Assembly: GCF_025133575.1 (NCBI RefSeq)
Contig: NZ_CP104011.1
Span: 496,001-560,000, forward strand
Source: Pseudomonas sp. GCEP-101
GTDB lineage: Bacteria > Pseudomonadota > Gammaproteobacteria > Pseudomonadales > Pseudomonadaceae
DNA: 64,000 nucleotides
Reading direction: 5' to 3'
Under the pieces are notes generated by a model. It saw nothing but the letters and a program-made list of their open reading frames with translations, did no database searches and was not told the origin of the DNA. Below are positions 9,988-19,020 of the stretch, piece after piece. Position numbers and translations under genes: made by a program. The stretch's first letter is position 1; every line of letters starts with the position of its first letter.

Positions 9988-10683
9988 TCAGTGCCCGGTA
10001 CTGTCCCCGCGGCGACTGGTTTCGAAGAGGAACCAGGTGCGCTGCTCGGTCTCGTCGATCCAGTTCTCGATCAGGCTGGCGGTGGCGATGTCGTGGTACT
10101 CGTCGCACAGGTCATGCACTTCGCGCATGTAGGAGGTCAGCGCTTTGTTGTCCTCCTGCAGCTCGGCGAGCATGTCCAGCGGCTGGACGAACTCGGCGTC
10201 GTTGTCGAGGATGCGCTTGAGCTTGGCGATGTGACCGATGGAGCGAATGCTGTTGCCGCCGATCTTGCGGGTGCGTTCGGCGATGGCGTCGGTCATCGCG
10301 AAGATTTCGGTGGCGTGGTCGTCCAGCAGCAGGTGGTAATCGCGGAAGTGCGGGCCGCTGACGTGCCAATGGAAATTCTTGGTCTTCAGGTACAGCGCGA
10401 AGACATCCGCCAGCAGGCGGTTGAGCGCAGCCGACAGGTCGCGGGTGGCGTTCTTGCTCAGGTCCGACGGGGTGGCCAGCGCGGGGGCGCGACGCGGAGC
10501 GGCTTTTGCGGCGGCCGCCTTGGCTGCGGCTGGCTTGGCAGCAGCCGTCTTGGCGGCGGGTTTGGCGGCCGCGGCTTTGGCGGCGGCAGGTTTTGCGGCA
10601 GGTTTGCTGGCCGCTTTCGCAGCCGGCTTCGCGGCGGGCTTGGCCGCTGCGGGTTTCTTCGGAGCCGATGCGGATTGCTTCAT
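9988..10683 (-). CDS. Dps-family protein with histone-H1-like N-terminal tail
   Basis: A 231-residue protein in two parts. Residues 1-65 are almost only Ala, Lys and Pro in PAAK/KPAA repeats, like the C-terminal tails of AlgP and histone H1. Residues 70-231 are a Dps/ferritin-like domain with the ferroxidase ligands (NFHWHVSGPHF, then DDHATEIFAMTDAIAERTRK). Dps proteins form 12-mers that oxidise and store iron and protect DNA; normal Dps tails carry only a few lysines. The long basic tail should bind DNA strongly. The start ATG has an AGAGGTGAT site. The tail codons are G+C-rich and repetitive, so length variation between strains is likely. The gene is monocistronic. Confidence 0.88.
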   Translation of the reverse strand: MKQSASAPKKPAAAKPAAKPAAKAASKPAAKPAAAKAAAAKPAAKTAAAKPAAAKAAAAKAAPRRAPALATPSDLSKNATRDLSAALNRLLADVFALYLKTKNFHWHVSGPHFRDYHLLLDDHATEIFAMTDAIAERTRKIGGNSIRSIGHIAKLKRILDNDAEFVQPLDMLAELQEDNKALTSYMREVHDLCDEYHDIATASLIENWIDETEQRTWFLFETSRRGDSTGH

Positions 10684-10828
10684 CTCAAATCACCTCTACG
10701 AAAGATCACGATACCTGTGGGTGCCGACTCGGGCGCGATTGGCTGAGTGACGCGGTCTTGAGCCTATCTCGCCTGGCGTCGATTGCAAGTTGACAGCACT
10801 GCCGCACTCGCGTTCCGCCTGATGTGGA

Positions 10829-11284
10829 TCAATCGTGGAGCGGCTTCCTGAAGTACACGACGCGCTCGGTCTCGACGAAGCCCAACGCCCGGTGCAAGGC
10901 ATGGCTGGCGGAGTTGTCGAGCGCCGCATCGGAGGCGAAATCCACGCAGCCACGGGCAATGCCCCAGGCCTGCACCGCGCGCACCAGGGCCCGCGCCACG
11001 CCCTGCCGGCGGGCCTCCTCGCGGACGAAGATGCCTTCGAGAAACAGCACCGGCGAGCCATCGGTACCGTTCACGTAATCGCTGCGCACCGAGGCCTCCG
11101 CCAGCCCGAGCGCCCTGCCCTGTTCATCGCGCAGCAACCACGCGCCATAGCGATGCGGCTGCGCGAGAATGTCACGCGCCTCTTCGTGGAAGGCATCCGC
11201 GTGATCGCCCGGCCAGAGTTGCAGACGCAGTTCGACCCAGTCGGCCAGATCGTGCTCATCGCAGTGACGCGCCGGCCGGTTCAT
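10829..11284 (-). CDS. Aminoglycoside 6'-N-acetyltransferase-like GNAT protein
   Basis: A 151-residue GNAT acetyltransferase. Its sequence follows the AAC(6')-Ic/-If type of aminoglycoside acetyltransferase as I recall it: VELRLQLWPGD near the start, RSDYVNGTDGSPVLFLEGIFV in two contiguous segments (beta4/5), the acetyl-CoA loop REEARRQGVARAL, and the terminal ASDAALDNSASHALHRALGF. It would transfer acetyl from acetyl-CoA to the 6'-amine of kanamycin/amikacin-type drugs, but chromosomal members may have another natural substrate. Its ATG overlaps the sbcC stop codon by one base (TGATG), so it is translationally coupled to sbcC as the third gene of the sbcD-sbcC operon. Confidence 0.8.
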   Translation of the reverse strand: MNRPARHCDEHDLADWVELRLQLWPGDHADAFHEEARDILAQPHRYGAWLLRDEQGRALGLAEASVRSDYVNGTDGSPVLFLEGIFVREEARRQGVARALVRAVQAWGIARGCVDFASDAALDNSASHALHRALGFVETERVVYFRKPLHD

Positions 11285-14200
11285 CACGCTTTCTCCGGCT
11301 CGAAACGGAACTGCACATCGAGCTGGCTGTAGCCCATGCCGACGCCCTTGTGCACCTTGAGCTGCACCGGGATGCGCTCCTTCAGTGCCTCGACGTGGCT
11401 GATGACGCCGATGGTCTTGCCGGTGGCGTTGAGGCTGTCGAGCGCATCGAGCGCGACCTCCAGCGTCTCTCCGTCGAGGGTGCCGAAGCCTTCGTCGAGG
11501 AACAGCGAATCGATGCTGGTCTTGTGGCTGACCAGGTCGGACAACGCCAGCGCCAGCGCCAGGCTGACCAGGAAGCTTTCGCCGCCGGACAGCGTCTTGC
11601 AGTCGCGCGTCGTGTCGCCCTGCCAGGTATCCAGCACCTCCAGTTCCAGCTCGCCGTCGCTTCGCCGCGCCAACTGGTAGCGCCCATGCAGGCGCTGCAA
11701 CTGGCGGTTGGCCAGATGCACGAGATGATCGAGGGTCAGGCCCTGGGCAAAGCGCCGGTAGCGCGCGCCGTCGGAGGCGCCGATCAGGCTGTTCAGGCGC
11801 TGCCACAGGTCGTGCTCCTGCTCCTGCCGGGCGATGTCGGCGAACAGGCTCTGCTGGCTGGCGCGGCGGTTGTCGTCGCCCTGCAACTGGGCGCGAATCT
11901 CGCCCTGGCGCTGGCCGAGTTCCCGCAGTTGCGTGGCGAGTGCCTGCAACTGCCGGTCGAGTTCCTCCAACGGCAATTCGCCGTGGGGTTCGCCCTGCAC
12001 ACGCTCGACGTCCCGGATCGCGGCGTCGCGCAGGGTCACCGCCTCGGTGATCGCGGTTTCCAGGCGCTGGCGCAGCTGGGTCAGTTCGCTGCGCTGGACA
12101 TCGTCCAGCAGCGCGGCAAGGTAGGCGGATTCGTCGGCGAAAGGGCTGGCCGCCAGCGCGTGCTGCCAGCTCGCCAGGCGCTCCGCGAGGCGCGCCTGTT
12201 CCTGCTCCACGCGCTCCACCAGCGACTGCTCGCGCCCCTGCAAGGCATCGGCCTGTCGCTGGGCCGCCGCCAGGTGTTCCTCCGCCTGGAGCAGCGCCTG
12301 TGGCGCAGCCGGATGATTCGCCAGCGGCTGGCGCGGCTCGAAGCCGGCGGCTCGCCAACGCTGCTGCCACTGCTCGGCCACCTGTTGCGCCGCACGGGCA
12401 GCCTGTTCGGCATCGCGCTCGGCGGCGGCGAGTTCCTGACCGCGCTGCTGGTCCTGCTGCCACTGCTGCCACTGCGCCGTTCGCTCGGCCAGCCATTGCT
12501 CGCCGTCGTCGGGCACGGCATAGCCCAGCTCGCCCAGCGCGGCGGCCAGGGCCTGTTCCTGTTGTTGCAGCTCGGCGCGCTGGGTCGCGAGCTGCTGGGC
12601 GCGTTCTTCCTGGCGCTGGCGTTCGTGGGTCTGCTGCTGGTCGAACAGCGCCAGCCGCTGCGCCGCCTCGGCGTGATCGCGCTCGGCGCGCTGGCGCTGC
12701 TGCTGCGCCTGCTGGAGCTGGGCGCGGTGTTCGTCGAGCGCACTCAGTTGCTGTTGCAAGGCGGCCAGCGCGGCCTCGTGGCGCGCGCGTTCGGCGCCGA
12801 GTTGCAGGTCGTCGTCGAGGGCGACGCCCTGGGCATCGCACTGCTGCTGCCACGCCTGCTGATGCTGCGCCAATGCGGCCTGGGCGTCGTCCAGCTGACG
12901 CTGCCCCTGCTGCAGTTGCGCGTCCAGTTCCGCCAGCTCGCCGCGCAGGGCGATGCCCTGGCTTTCCAGCTCGGCCAGTTGCTGGCGCGCCTGCTCCAGC
13001 GCCTGCTGGGTGGCGGACATATCCAGCGCCTGGTAAGCCGCGATAGCCGGGTGCTCCGGCGAGCCGCACAGCGGGCAGGCCTCACCCGGCTGCAACTGCG
13101 CGCGCAGGTGTTCGAGCTGGTGAATGCGCTGTTCCTGCTGGAGGAGTTTTTCCTTGTCGGCGACCTGTTGCTTGGTCGCCTGGTAGCGCTCGCGCAGCGC
13201 GACGATGGCCGTGTCGCGCGCGGCCTTGCGCTGGCGCAGCGCGTCCAGTTCCGGCTGCCAGCGCGCCAGTTGCGCGGCGGCCTGGGCGCGGGCCTGGGCC
13301 AGTTGTTCCAGGCGATCCAGCCCGCGGCTCTGCTGTTGGGCCTGCTGCAGACGCTCGCGCAATTCCCCCTCGGTGGCGCCGCCCAGCAAGCCATCGAGCA
13401 ACTGCTGATGCTGGCGCTCCTGCGCGGCGGCCGTATCGAGCTGCTGCTGCAAGAAGACGACATTGCCCTGCAGGCTCTGCCGCTGGCCCGTCGCGGCCTG
13501 CAAGGCCTGGTCGGCTGCCTGGGCCTGCCGCAGCAGATCGGCGATGGCCTGGGCCAGCCGTGCACGCTGGGCGAACTGCGCGCGCCAGCCGCCGAGCAGT
13601 TCGCCCAGCTTCGCGTGCTGCGGATGCTCGGCCAGCCGCGCCTGTAGCGCCTGGCGTTGCTGGCTGAGCGCCTGGTAATCGCCCTCACGCGCGGCGTGTA
13701 TCTGCTGCGCGTAGTGGCTGGCCTCCCAGAGCGCCTGGGCGATCGCTTCGCGGCAGGACAGCTGCTGCGTGCGATTGTCCTGCAGCGCACTGCGGCCCTG
13801 CTCGACGCTCTCGTCAGTGCTGCGCCAGGCCTGGTGCAGCGGCTGGAGGCGGGTAGCGGGCTCGCTGTCGGCGAGGCGTTGCAAGTCGGCCTGAGCCTGC
13901 TGGAGAGCCTCGCGCGCGGCGGTCTCCTTCACGCCAGCCTGTTCGAGTTGCTGCTGCGCGCGGCCCAGGTCCTCGCGCCAGCGGCGCTGGGCCTGGATGG
14001 CCGCGTGCTGTGCCTGCACGGCGGTTTCCTGCGCGGCGGCATCGCGGCCCTGCTGTTCCAGATCGCCGCGCTGCTCGGCGCTGAGCAGCTCGAAGCCTTC
14101 GGCGCGGGCGCGCAGTTGGTCCAGCGCGCCCCGTACTTCACGGGTGCGCTCGAACACGCGCTGGGAAATCAACCCGTAGATTTCCGTGCCGGTGAGCTCT

Positions 14201-14733
14201 TCCAGCAGCTCTGCGCGCTGGTTGGCGTTGGCTTCGAGGAACGCGGCAAAGCCGCCCTGGGCCAGCAGCATGGACTTGGTGAAGCGCTCGAAGTCCAGGC
14301 CGGTGAGCGTCTCGGTCTGCTTGAGCTTGTCGTTGATCTTGTCGGTGAGGATCTGCCCCTCGCCGCTGTCGCGGTCGATTCGCACCAGCTCCACCTTCGG
14401 CGCCTGCAACGCGCCTTCGGCCTTGTCGCGGGCGCGGCGCTGGCTCCAGAAGGCACGGTACGGCTGGCCCTTCACCTCGAACTCCACCTCGGCGAGGCAG
14501 TCGGCGGTGTGCCGGGTCATCAGTTCGTTGCCGCTCTGCGACAGCACGCTCATGCGCGGTGTGCGGTGGTACAGCGCCAGGCAGATGGCGTCGAGCAAGG
14601 TGGTCTTGCCCGCCCCGGTCGGCCCGGTGATGGCGAACAGGCCGTTGCCGGCGAAGGGCTCGGCGGTGAAGTCGATCTTCCATTCGCCCTTGAGCGAGTT
14701 GAGGTTCTTCAGGCGCAGGCTGAGGATTCTCAC
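11284..14733 (-). CDS. sbcC: Exonuclease SbcCD, ATPase subunit
   Basis: A 1149-residue SMC-like ATPase, partner of SbcD in the nuclease that opens hairpins and cleaves long palindromes (the bacterial Rad50). Walker A is GPTGAGKT at residues 37-44. Two long Gln/Ala/Leu-rich coiled coils flank the zinc hook CPLCG near residue 552. The C-terminal half-ATPase has the signature LSGGESFLVS and Walker B DSLFLDEGFGTLD. The start is a GTG overlapping the sbcD stop (GTGA); no better ATG fits, and the sequence MRILSLRLKNLNSLKG is the family N-terminus. The very high Gln content gives strong antisense open frames, which are not genes. Confidence 0.95.
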   Translation of the reverse strand: MRILSLRLKNLNSLKGEWKIDFTAEPFAGNGLFAITGPTGAGKTTLLDAICLALYHRTPRMSVLSQSGNELMTRHTADCLAEVEFEVKGQPYRAFWSQRRARDKAEGALQAPKVELVRIDRDSGEGQILTDKINDKLKQTETLTGLDFERFTKSMLLAQGGFAAFLEANANQRAELLEELTGTEIYGLISQRVFERTREVRGALDQLRARAEGFELLSAEQRGDLEQQGRDAAAQETAVQAQHAAIQAQRRWREDLGRAQQQLEQAGVKETAAREALQQAQADLQRLADSEPATRLQPLHQAWRSTDESVEQGRSALQDNRTQQLSCREAIAQALWEASHYAQQIHAAREGDYQALSQQRQALQARLAEHPQHAKLGELLGGWRAQFAQRARLAQAIADLLRQAQAADQALQAATGQRQSLQGNVVFLQQQLDTAAAQERQHQQLLDGLLGGATEGELRERLQQAQQQSRGLDRLEQLAQARAQAAAQLARWQPELDALRQRKAARDTAIVALRERYQATKQQVADKEKLLQQEQRIHQLEHLRAQLQPGEACPLCGSPEHPAIAAYQALDMSATQQALEQARQQLAELESQGIALRGELAELDAQLQQGQRQLDDAQAALAQHQQAWQQQCDAQGVALDDDLQLGAERARHEAALAALQQQLSALDEHRAQLQQAQQQRQRAERDHAEAAQRLALFDQQQTHERQRQEERAQQLATQRAELQQQEQALAAALGELGYAVPDDGEQWLAERTAQWQQWQQDQQRGQELAAAERDAEQAARAAQQVAEQWQQRWRAAGFEPRQPLANHPAAPQALLQAEEHLAAAQRQADALQGREQSLVERVEQEQARLAERLASWQHALAASPFADESAYLAALLDDVQRSELTQLRQRLETAITEAVTLRDAAIRDVERVQGEPHGELPLEELDRQLQALATQLRELGQRQGEIRAQLQGDDNRRASQQSLFADIARQEQEHDLWQRLNSLIGASDGARYRRFAQGLTLDHLVHLANRQLQRLHGRYQLARRSDGELELEVLDTWQGDTTRDCKTLSGGESFLVSLALALALSDLVSHKTSIDSLFLDEGFGTLDGETLEVALDALDSLNATGKTIGVISHVEALKERIPVQLKVHKGVGMGYSQLDVQFRFEPEKA

Positions 14734-15950
14734 GGGCGCTCCTCCTGCAGCTCGGCGACGACCTGGCGGTACAGGCCGGTCAGGCGTTCGCGCAGCGGCG
14801 CGTCCAGGTCCTCGGCGTCCAGGCGCTGGCGGAACACGTCCTCGGGGCTGAGTTCGTCGAGGGTTTCCCTGGCTTCGCTGAACAGCGCCGCCTGCGCGGT
14901 GCCGCGCTCGCGGCGGGTGCGCAGGACGATCACCGGCAATTCCTCGCAGAGTTTCTCGACGCGCAACTGGATGTCGGTCAGGTAGTCGTCGGTGTGCACC
15001 ATGACTTCCAGCCACACCGGCTGCTCTGCGCTCCCCTCGCGGGCGACGCGGGCCAGCTCGGCGGGCAGTTCGGCGAGGCTGCCGGACACCGATTTCAGGG
15101 GCTGGAAGCGCGGCACCGGCAGCGCGGTGACGCTGCGCAAGCCGCTGTCATCCAGGTCCACCAGCAGCACTTCCTTGCCCTGGGTCGCCTCGTCGAAGCT
15201 CAGCGCAATCGGCGAGCCGCTGTAGCGGATGTGCTCCAGGCCGCCGACCTTCTGCGGCCGGTGGATGTGGCCGAGGGCGATGTAGTCGGCCGCCGGGAAG
15301 GCGCTGGTGGGGAAGGCCTCCAGCGTGCCGACGTAGATTTCCCGCACTGACTCGCTGGCGCTGGCGCCGACGGTGGTGAGGTGGCCGGTGGCGATGATCG
15401 GCAGGTGCCGGCCGAGGGCTTCGCGCTGCGCCTGGGCGCGCTCGAACAATGCGCGGTAATGCGCCTGGATCGCCTGCTGCAGCGCCAGTTGCTTGTCCTG
15501 CGCGCTCTGCCCGGCCTGGCTGGTGAGCACGTCGCGCGGACGGATGAAGGGGATCGCGCAGAGGATGGCGCCGGGCTGGCCGCCACGCTCGGGCAGCACC
15601 AGCAACTGGCGGTCGAGGTCGGTGCCGACGGCGGCGATCACCTGGGTGTCGAGGCAGGCGAGCAGATCGCGGGACTCCTCCAGCATCGCCACCGAGTCGT
15701 GGTTGCCACCCAGCACCACCAGGCGCGCGCCGGTGTCGCGCAATGCCACGATGAAGCGGTTGTACTGCTCGCGGGCGTAGCTGGGCGGCGCGCCGGTGTC
15801 GAACACATCGCCAGCGACGATCACGGCATCCACCGCCTGCTCGCGCACCTGTTCGATCAGCCAGGCACAGAACGCCTGGTGCTCGGCCTCGCGGCTCTTG
15901 CCCATGAAGTGCTGGCCGAGGTGCCAGTCGGAGGTGTGGAGAATGCGCAT
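14730..15950 (-). CDS. sbcD: Exonuclease SbcCD, nuclease subunit
   Basis: A 406-residue metallophosphoesterase-type nuclease (bacterial Mre11). The metal-binding motifs are in order: DWH (residues 8-10), GDVFDTG (47-53), GGNHD (81-85), ATGHLT, and GHIHRPQ. With SbcC it processes DNA hairpins and protein-blocked ends. The start ATG gives the usual MRILHTSDWHLGQ; the longer upstream frame is non-conserved. It is the first gene of a sbcD-sbcC-acetyltransferase operon with overlapping stops and starts. A hairpin-cleaving nuclease encoded in a genome so rich in palindromic repeats is fitting, but the link is only a thought. Confidence 0.95.
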   Translation of the reverse strand: MRILHTSDWHLGQHFMGKSREAEHQAFCAWLIEQVREQAVDAVIVAGDVFDTGAPPSYAREQYNRFIVALRDTGARLVVLGGNHDSVAMLEESRDLLACLDTQVIAAVGTDLDRQLLVLPERGGQPGAILCAIPFIRPRDVLTSQAGQSAQDKQLALQQAIQAHYRALFERAQAQREALGRHLPIIATGHLTTVGASASESVREIYVGTLEAFPTSAFPAADYIALGHIHRPQKVGGLEHIRYSGSPIALSFDEATQGKEVLLVDLDDSGLRSVTALPVPRFQPLKSVSGSLAELPAELARVAREGSAEQPVWLEVMVHTDDYLTDIQLRVEKLCEELPVIVLRTRRERGTAQAALFSEARETLDELSPEDVFRQRLDAEDLDAPLRERLTGLYRQVVAELQEERP

Positions 15951-16025
15951 GCCGTGAAATCCGCCGCCGTGTTGCGAGGCTTGCGATGATAACGGTTTGC
16001 GCCCTGCCGATGGCGGATTCGCCGG

Positions 16026-16065
16026 CCTTGCCGGCGGATCGCGGGCATGGCCCGCTCCTACAGGG
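16026..16065. repeat. REP unit, type B (GCGGGCCATGCCCGC core)
   Basis: A single unit of the second REP family (GATCGCGGGCATGGCCCGC then TCCTAC) in the divergent region between sbcD and the TAXI gene. The preceding CCTTGCCGGCGGAT is the usual type B flank also found at the other copies. Confidence 0.8.
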
Positions 16066-16209
16066 AAACTCCTGCAACGGGGAGAAGGAAATCCCGCGCC
16101 ATTGCGCCGCCGTGCAGGCAGTTCGGAAACACCTGATTCGTCGCCCGTCATTCACCAGCATCCAGGCTGGCTATCTTTTCAGAACGGCACGTCGTCACAG
16201 GAACTCCCC

Positions 16210-17574
16210 ATGCAACGCCTTCTGAACATGCTCAAGGACCTCGCCATCCTGGTGCGCGCCAACCTCTGGCTGGTGCCGGTGCTGGCCGCGCTGGTCGCGG
16301 CGGTCTTCTACTTCGTCGCCCCGCCGCCGCCGATGAGCGCCACCCTGGCGACCGGCGCGCCGGGCGGTGGCTACGCGGTGTTCGGCCAGCGGCTGAAGGA
16401 GGAGCTGGCCAAGCAGGGCTTCGACCTGAAGCTGGTGCGTACCGCGGGCTCGCGGGAGAACCTCGGTAAACTGCTGGACGACGCGAGCGGCGTCGACCTG
16501 GCGCTGGTGCAGAGCGGCCAGGAGTTGCAACTGGAACCTGCGCAGCGCGCCCACCTGCAAACCCTCGGGGCGATGTTCCAGGAACCGCTGTGGCTGTTCC
16601 AGCGCCGCGAAGCGAAGATCGACCGCCTGGCCGACCTGCTCGCCCTGCGTGTGGCCATCGGCGGCACCGGCAGCGGTACCGAGGCGGTCACCGGAGCCAT
16701 CCTGAAGGCCAACGAGATATCCACAGAGCCGCTTCCGGCCGGCTGGCAGGCGCGCGGCGGCAACGCCGTGGCCAACGAACTGCTGGCCGGCCAGCTGGAC
16801 GCTGCCTTCTTCGTCGGCCCGGCGGAGAACCCGCTGATCCAGCGCCTGGCCGCCAGCCCCGAGCTGAAACTCACCGGCTTTCGCCGCGCCCATGCCTACG
16901 AGGCGCGGATTCCCTTCCTCAAGCGCGTGGAGGTCAGCGAAGGCCTGCTGAACCTGGCGCAGAACGTGCCGGACCAGGACCTGGCCACCCTCTCCCCGGT
17001 CGCCACCCTGGTGGTCAACGGCGACTTCCATCCGGCGCTCACGCCACTGATCCTCGAGGCCGCGCGAAGCGTCATGAAGAGCGGCAGCCTGCTGGATGCG
17101 GCCGGCGCCTTCCCCAGCGCCGAACCACGCACCCTGGCCCTGCAGGAAGACGCCGGGCGCTACTACAAGAGCGGCCCGCCGCTGCTGCAGCGTTTCCTGC
17201 CGTTCCGCATCGCGTCCCTGGCGGACCGCTACATCATCCTGTTGATCCCCTTCATCGCCATCCTCATCCCGTTGCTCAAGTCCATCGGCCCGCTGTACCG
17301 CTGGCGCATCCGCGCGCGCATCTACCGCTGGTACCGTTACCTGCGCGAGATCGACCGGCGCCTGGACGAACGCACCGGCAGCGCCGAACTGAGCAGCGAG
17401 ATCGAGCGCCTGGAGCAACTGGAGGCCGAGCTGGCCAAGGTCGAGGTGCCGCTGTCGTACTACAACGAGCTGTACGAGCTGCACCTGCACCTGAACTACG
17501 TGATCCGCCGCCTGCGCCAGCTGCGCCGCAACCGCCGCGAGCGCGACGCGGGGCTGGTGCCGGCGACGGAGTGA
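16210..17574 (+). CDS. TAXI-family solute-binding protein with C-terminal membrane anchor
   Basis: A 454-residue protein. Residues 18-38 form an N-terminal transmembrane helix (no clear cleavage site), residues 43-330 are a TAXI-type TRAP periplasmic binding domain starting ATGAPGGGYAVFGQRLKEEL with the family ligand-pocket GTGSGTE, and a second transmembrane helix (about 343-362, YIILLIPFIAILIPLL) is followed by a basic, coiled-coil cytoplasmic tail to residue 454. Ordinary TAXI proteins end after the binding domain and work with a fused DctQM permease, which is absent here. This two-helix form may act as a sensor or scaffold. The ATG follows ACAGGAAC. It is monocistronic. Confidence 0.75.
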   Translation: MQRLLNMLKDLAILVRANLWLVPVLAALVAAVFYFVAPPPPMSATLATGAPGGGYAVFGQRLKEELAKQGFDLKLVRTAGSRENLGKLLDDASGVDLALVQSGQELQLEPAQRAHLQTLGAMFQEPLWLFQRREAKIDRLADLLALRVAIGGTGSGTEAVTGAILKANEISTEPLPAGWQARGGNAVANELLAGQLDAAFFVGPAENPLIQRLAASPELKLTGFRRAHAYEARIPFLKRVEVSEGLLNLAQNVPDQDLATLSPVATLVVNGDFHPALTPLILEAARSVMKSGSLLDAAGAFPSAEPRTLALQEDAGRYYKSGPPLLQRFLPFRIASLADRYIILLIPFIAILIPLLKSIGPLYRWRIRARIYRWYRYLREIDRRLDERTGSAELSSEIERLEQLEAELAKVEVPLSYYNELYELHLHLNYVIRRLRQLRRNRRERDAGLVPATE

Positions 17575-17689
17575 TCGGCGTCGCGCATCCGGCCGCCGGG
17601 TCGGGTAAACTCTGGCGTTTTCCAATCCGCCCGCCTTGCCGCCGCACCGATGCGCGCGCCGGCGCGGGCACTGAACATCCGGGTCCGCC

Positions 17690-18697
17690 ATGCCGATTCG
17701 TCACGCCATCGTCCACCTGATCGACAAGAAGCCCGACGGCAACCCCGCGACGCTGCACGCGCGCGACGCCGAGCTGGGCGACTCCCAGGCCATCGAGAAC
17801 CTGATGGCCGACCTCAACGAGAGCTACAACGCCAAGCCCAACAAGGCCTGGGGCCTGTTCCAGGGCGAGTCCGGCGCCTACCCGTTCAGCGGCTGGCTGG
17901 GCGAGTACCTGGACGGCGGCAAGGATTTCGTCGGCTTTTCCAAGCAGGCGGTGGAGCACCTGAAGACGCTGATGGAAGAGTCCAACCTCTCCACCGGCGG
18001 CCACGTGCTGTTCTGCCATTACCAGCAGGGCATGACCGACTACCTGTCCATCGCCCTGCTGCACCACAGCGAAGGCGTGGCGGTGACCGACGCGCTGGAA
18101 GTGACCCCGTCGCGCCACCTGGACCTGGGCCAGCTGCACATGGCGGCGCGGATCAACATCTCCGAATGGCGCAACAACAAGGCCTCCAAGCAGTACATTT
18201 CGTTCATCAAGGGCAAGGGCGGCAAGAAGGTCTCGGACTACTTCCGCGACTTCATCGGCTGCACCGAGGGCGTCGACGGCCCGAGCGAGACCCGCACCCT
18301 GCTCAAGGCCTTCAGCGACTTCGTGGAGAGCGAGGACCTGCCCGAAGAGCAGGCCCGCGAGAAGACCGACGTGCTGGTGGACTACGCCACCAGCCAGGCC
18401 AAGATCGGCGAACCGATGGCCCTGGACGCGCTCTCCGAGCTGATGGACGACCAGGCGCCGCGCGCCTTCTACGACTACATCCGCAACAAGGACTACGGCC
18501 TGTCGCCGGAAATCCCGGCGGACAAGCGCACCCTCAACCAGTTCCGCCGCTTCACCGGCCGTGCCGAGGGGCTGTCGATCAGCTTCGAGGCGCACCTGCT
18601 GGGCAGCAAGGTGGAGTACGACGAGGAACGCGACATGCTGATCATCCGCGGCCTGCCGACCCAGTTGCAGGACCAGCTCAAGCGCCGCAAGGACTGA
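17690..18697 (+). CDS. yejK: Nucleoid-associated protein YejK/NdpA
   Basis: A 335-residue cytoplasmic protein of the YejK (37-kDa nucleoid-associated) family, almost identical in length to E. coli YejK. Conserved blocks include the N-terminal [23 protein letters not shown]-like [24 protein letters not shown], and the C-terminal [18 protein letters not shown]. The protein binds the nucleoid; its biochemical role is not settled. The ATG follows a weak purine site. A strong terminator lies 22 bp after the stop, so the gene is probably monocistronic. Confidence 0.93.
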   Translation: MPIRHAIVHLIDKKPDGNPATLHARDAELGDSQAIENLMADLNESYNAKPNKAWGLFQGESGAYPFSGWLGEYLDGGKDFVGFSKQAVEHLKTLMEESNLSTGGHVLFCHYQQGMTDYLSIALLHHSEGVAVTDALEVTPSRHLDLGQLHMAARINISEWRNNKASKQYISFIKGKGGKKVSDYFRDFIGCTEGVDGPSETRTLLKAFSDFVESEDLPEEQAREKTDVLVDYATSQAKIGEPMALDALSELMDDQAPRAFYDYIRNKDYGLSPEIPADKRTLNQFRRFTGRAEGLSISFEAHLLGSKVEYDEERDMLIIRGLPTQLQDQLKRRKD

Positions 18698-18719
18698 GCC
18701 CCGCGCGCTGACAAGAAAC

Positions 18720-18743
18720 GCCCACCTCCCGGTGGGCTTTTTT
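18720..18743 (+). terminator. Rho-independent terminator after yejK
   Basis: The stem GCCCACC/GGTGGGC with a short TCC loop is followed by six T residues, 22 bp past the yejK stop codon. Confidence 0.9.
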
Positions 18744-18767
18744 GTGCCCGCGGGAAAGCGCTCTCCC

Positions 18768-18928
18768 TGTAGGAGCGGGCCATGCCCGCGATCGCGGACA
18801 AGGTCCGCTGCTCTGCTGGGAGTGAGCGGCAGCGAAGGTCCTGGCGGCGGTGTTGGCCAACTGGCGGTTGTGGAGACGCGGGCGCCGGCCCTGCCGGCGG
18901 ATCGCGGGCGTGGCCCGCTCCTACAGGG
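18768..18928. repeat. REP units, type B, in yejK-DUF4344 spacer
   Basis: The 323-bp spacer holds the yejK terminator, a forward type B unit (about 18768-18819, with an extra GCGGACAAGGTCCGC palindrome) and an inverted type B unit (about 18892-18928). No gene was seen in the spacer. A promoter for the next gene presumably lies in 18930-19010, but no clear -35/-10 pair could be assigned. Confidence 0.8.
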
Positions 18929-19020
18929 ACGCAGCGCACGGACTTCCGACAAGCGCCGCGCAGCCCGCGTGGTGCGGGTGCTAGAGTCAAATCAGGCGCC
19001 TCTCGCTCGCGGTGGTCGCC

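Noticed and set aside
10379..10750. Ala-rich frame antisense to the Dps tail
   Set aside because: It is a by-product of the PAAK-repeat codons; no ribosome site and no conserved motif.
11350..13647. Long open frames antisense to sbcC
   Set aside because: They arise from the Gln/Ala/Leu-rich, GC-biased coiled-coil codons; the products are low-complexity with no domains, and sbcC is complete on the other strand.
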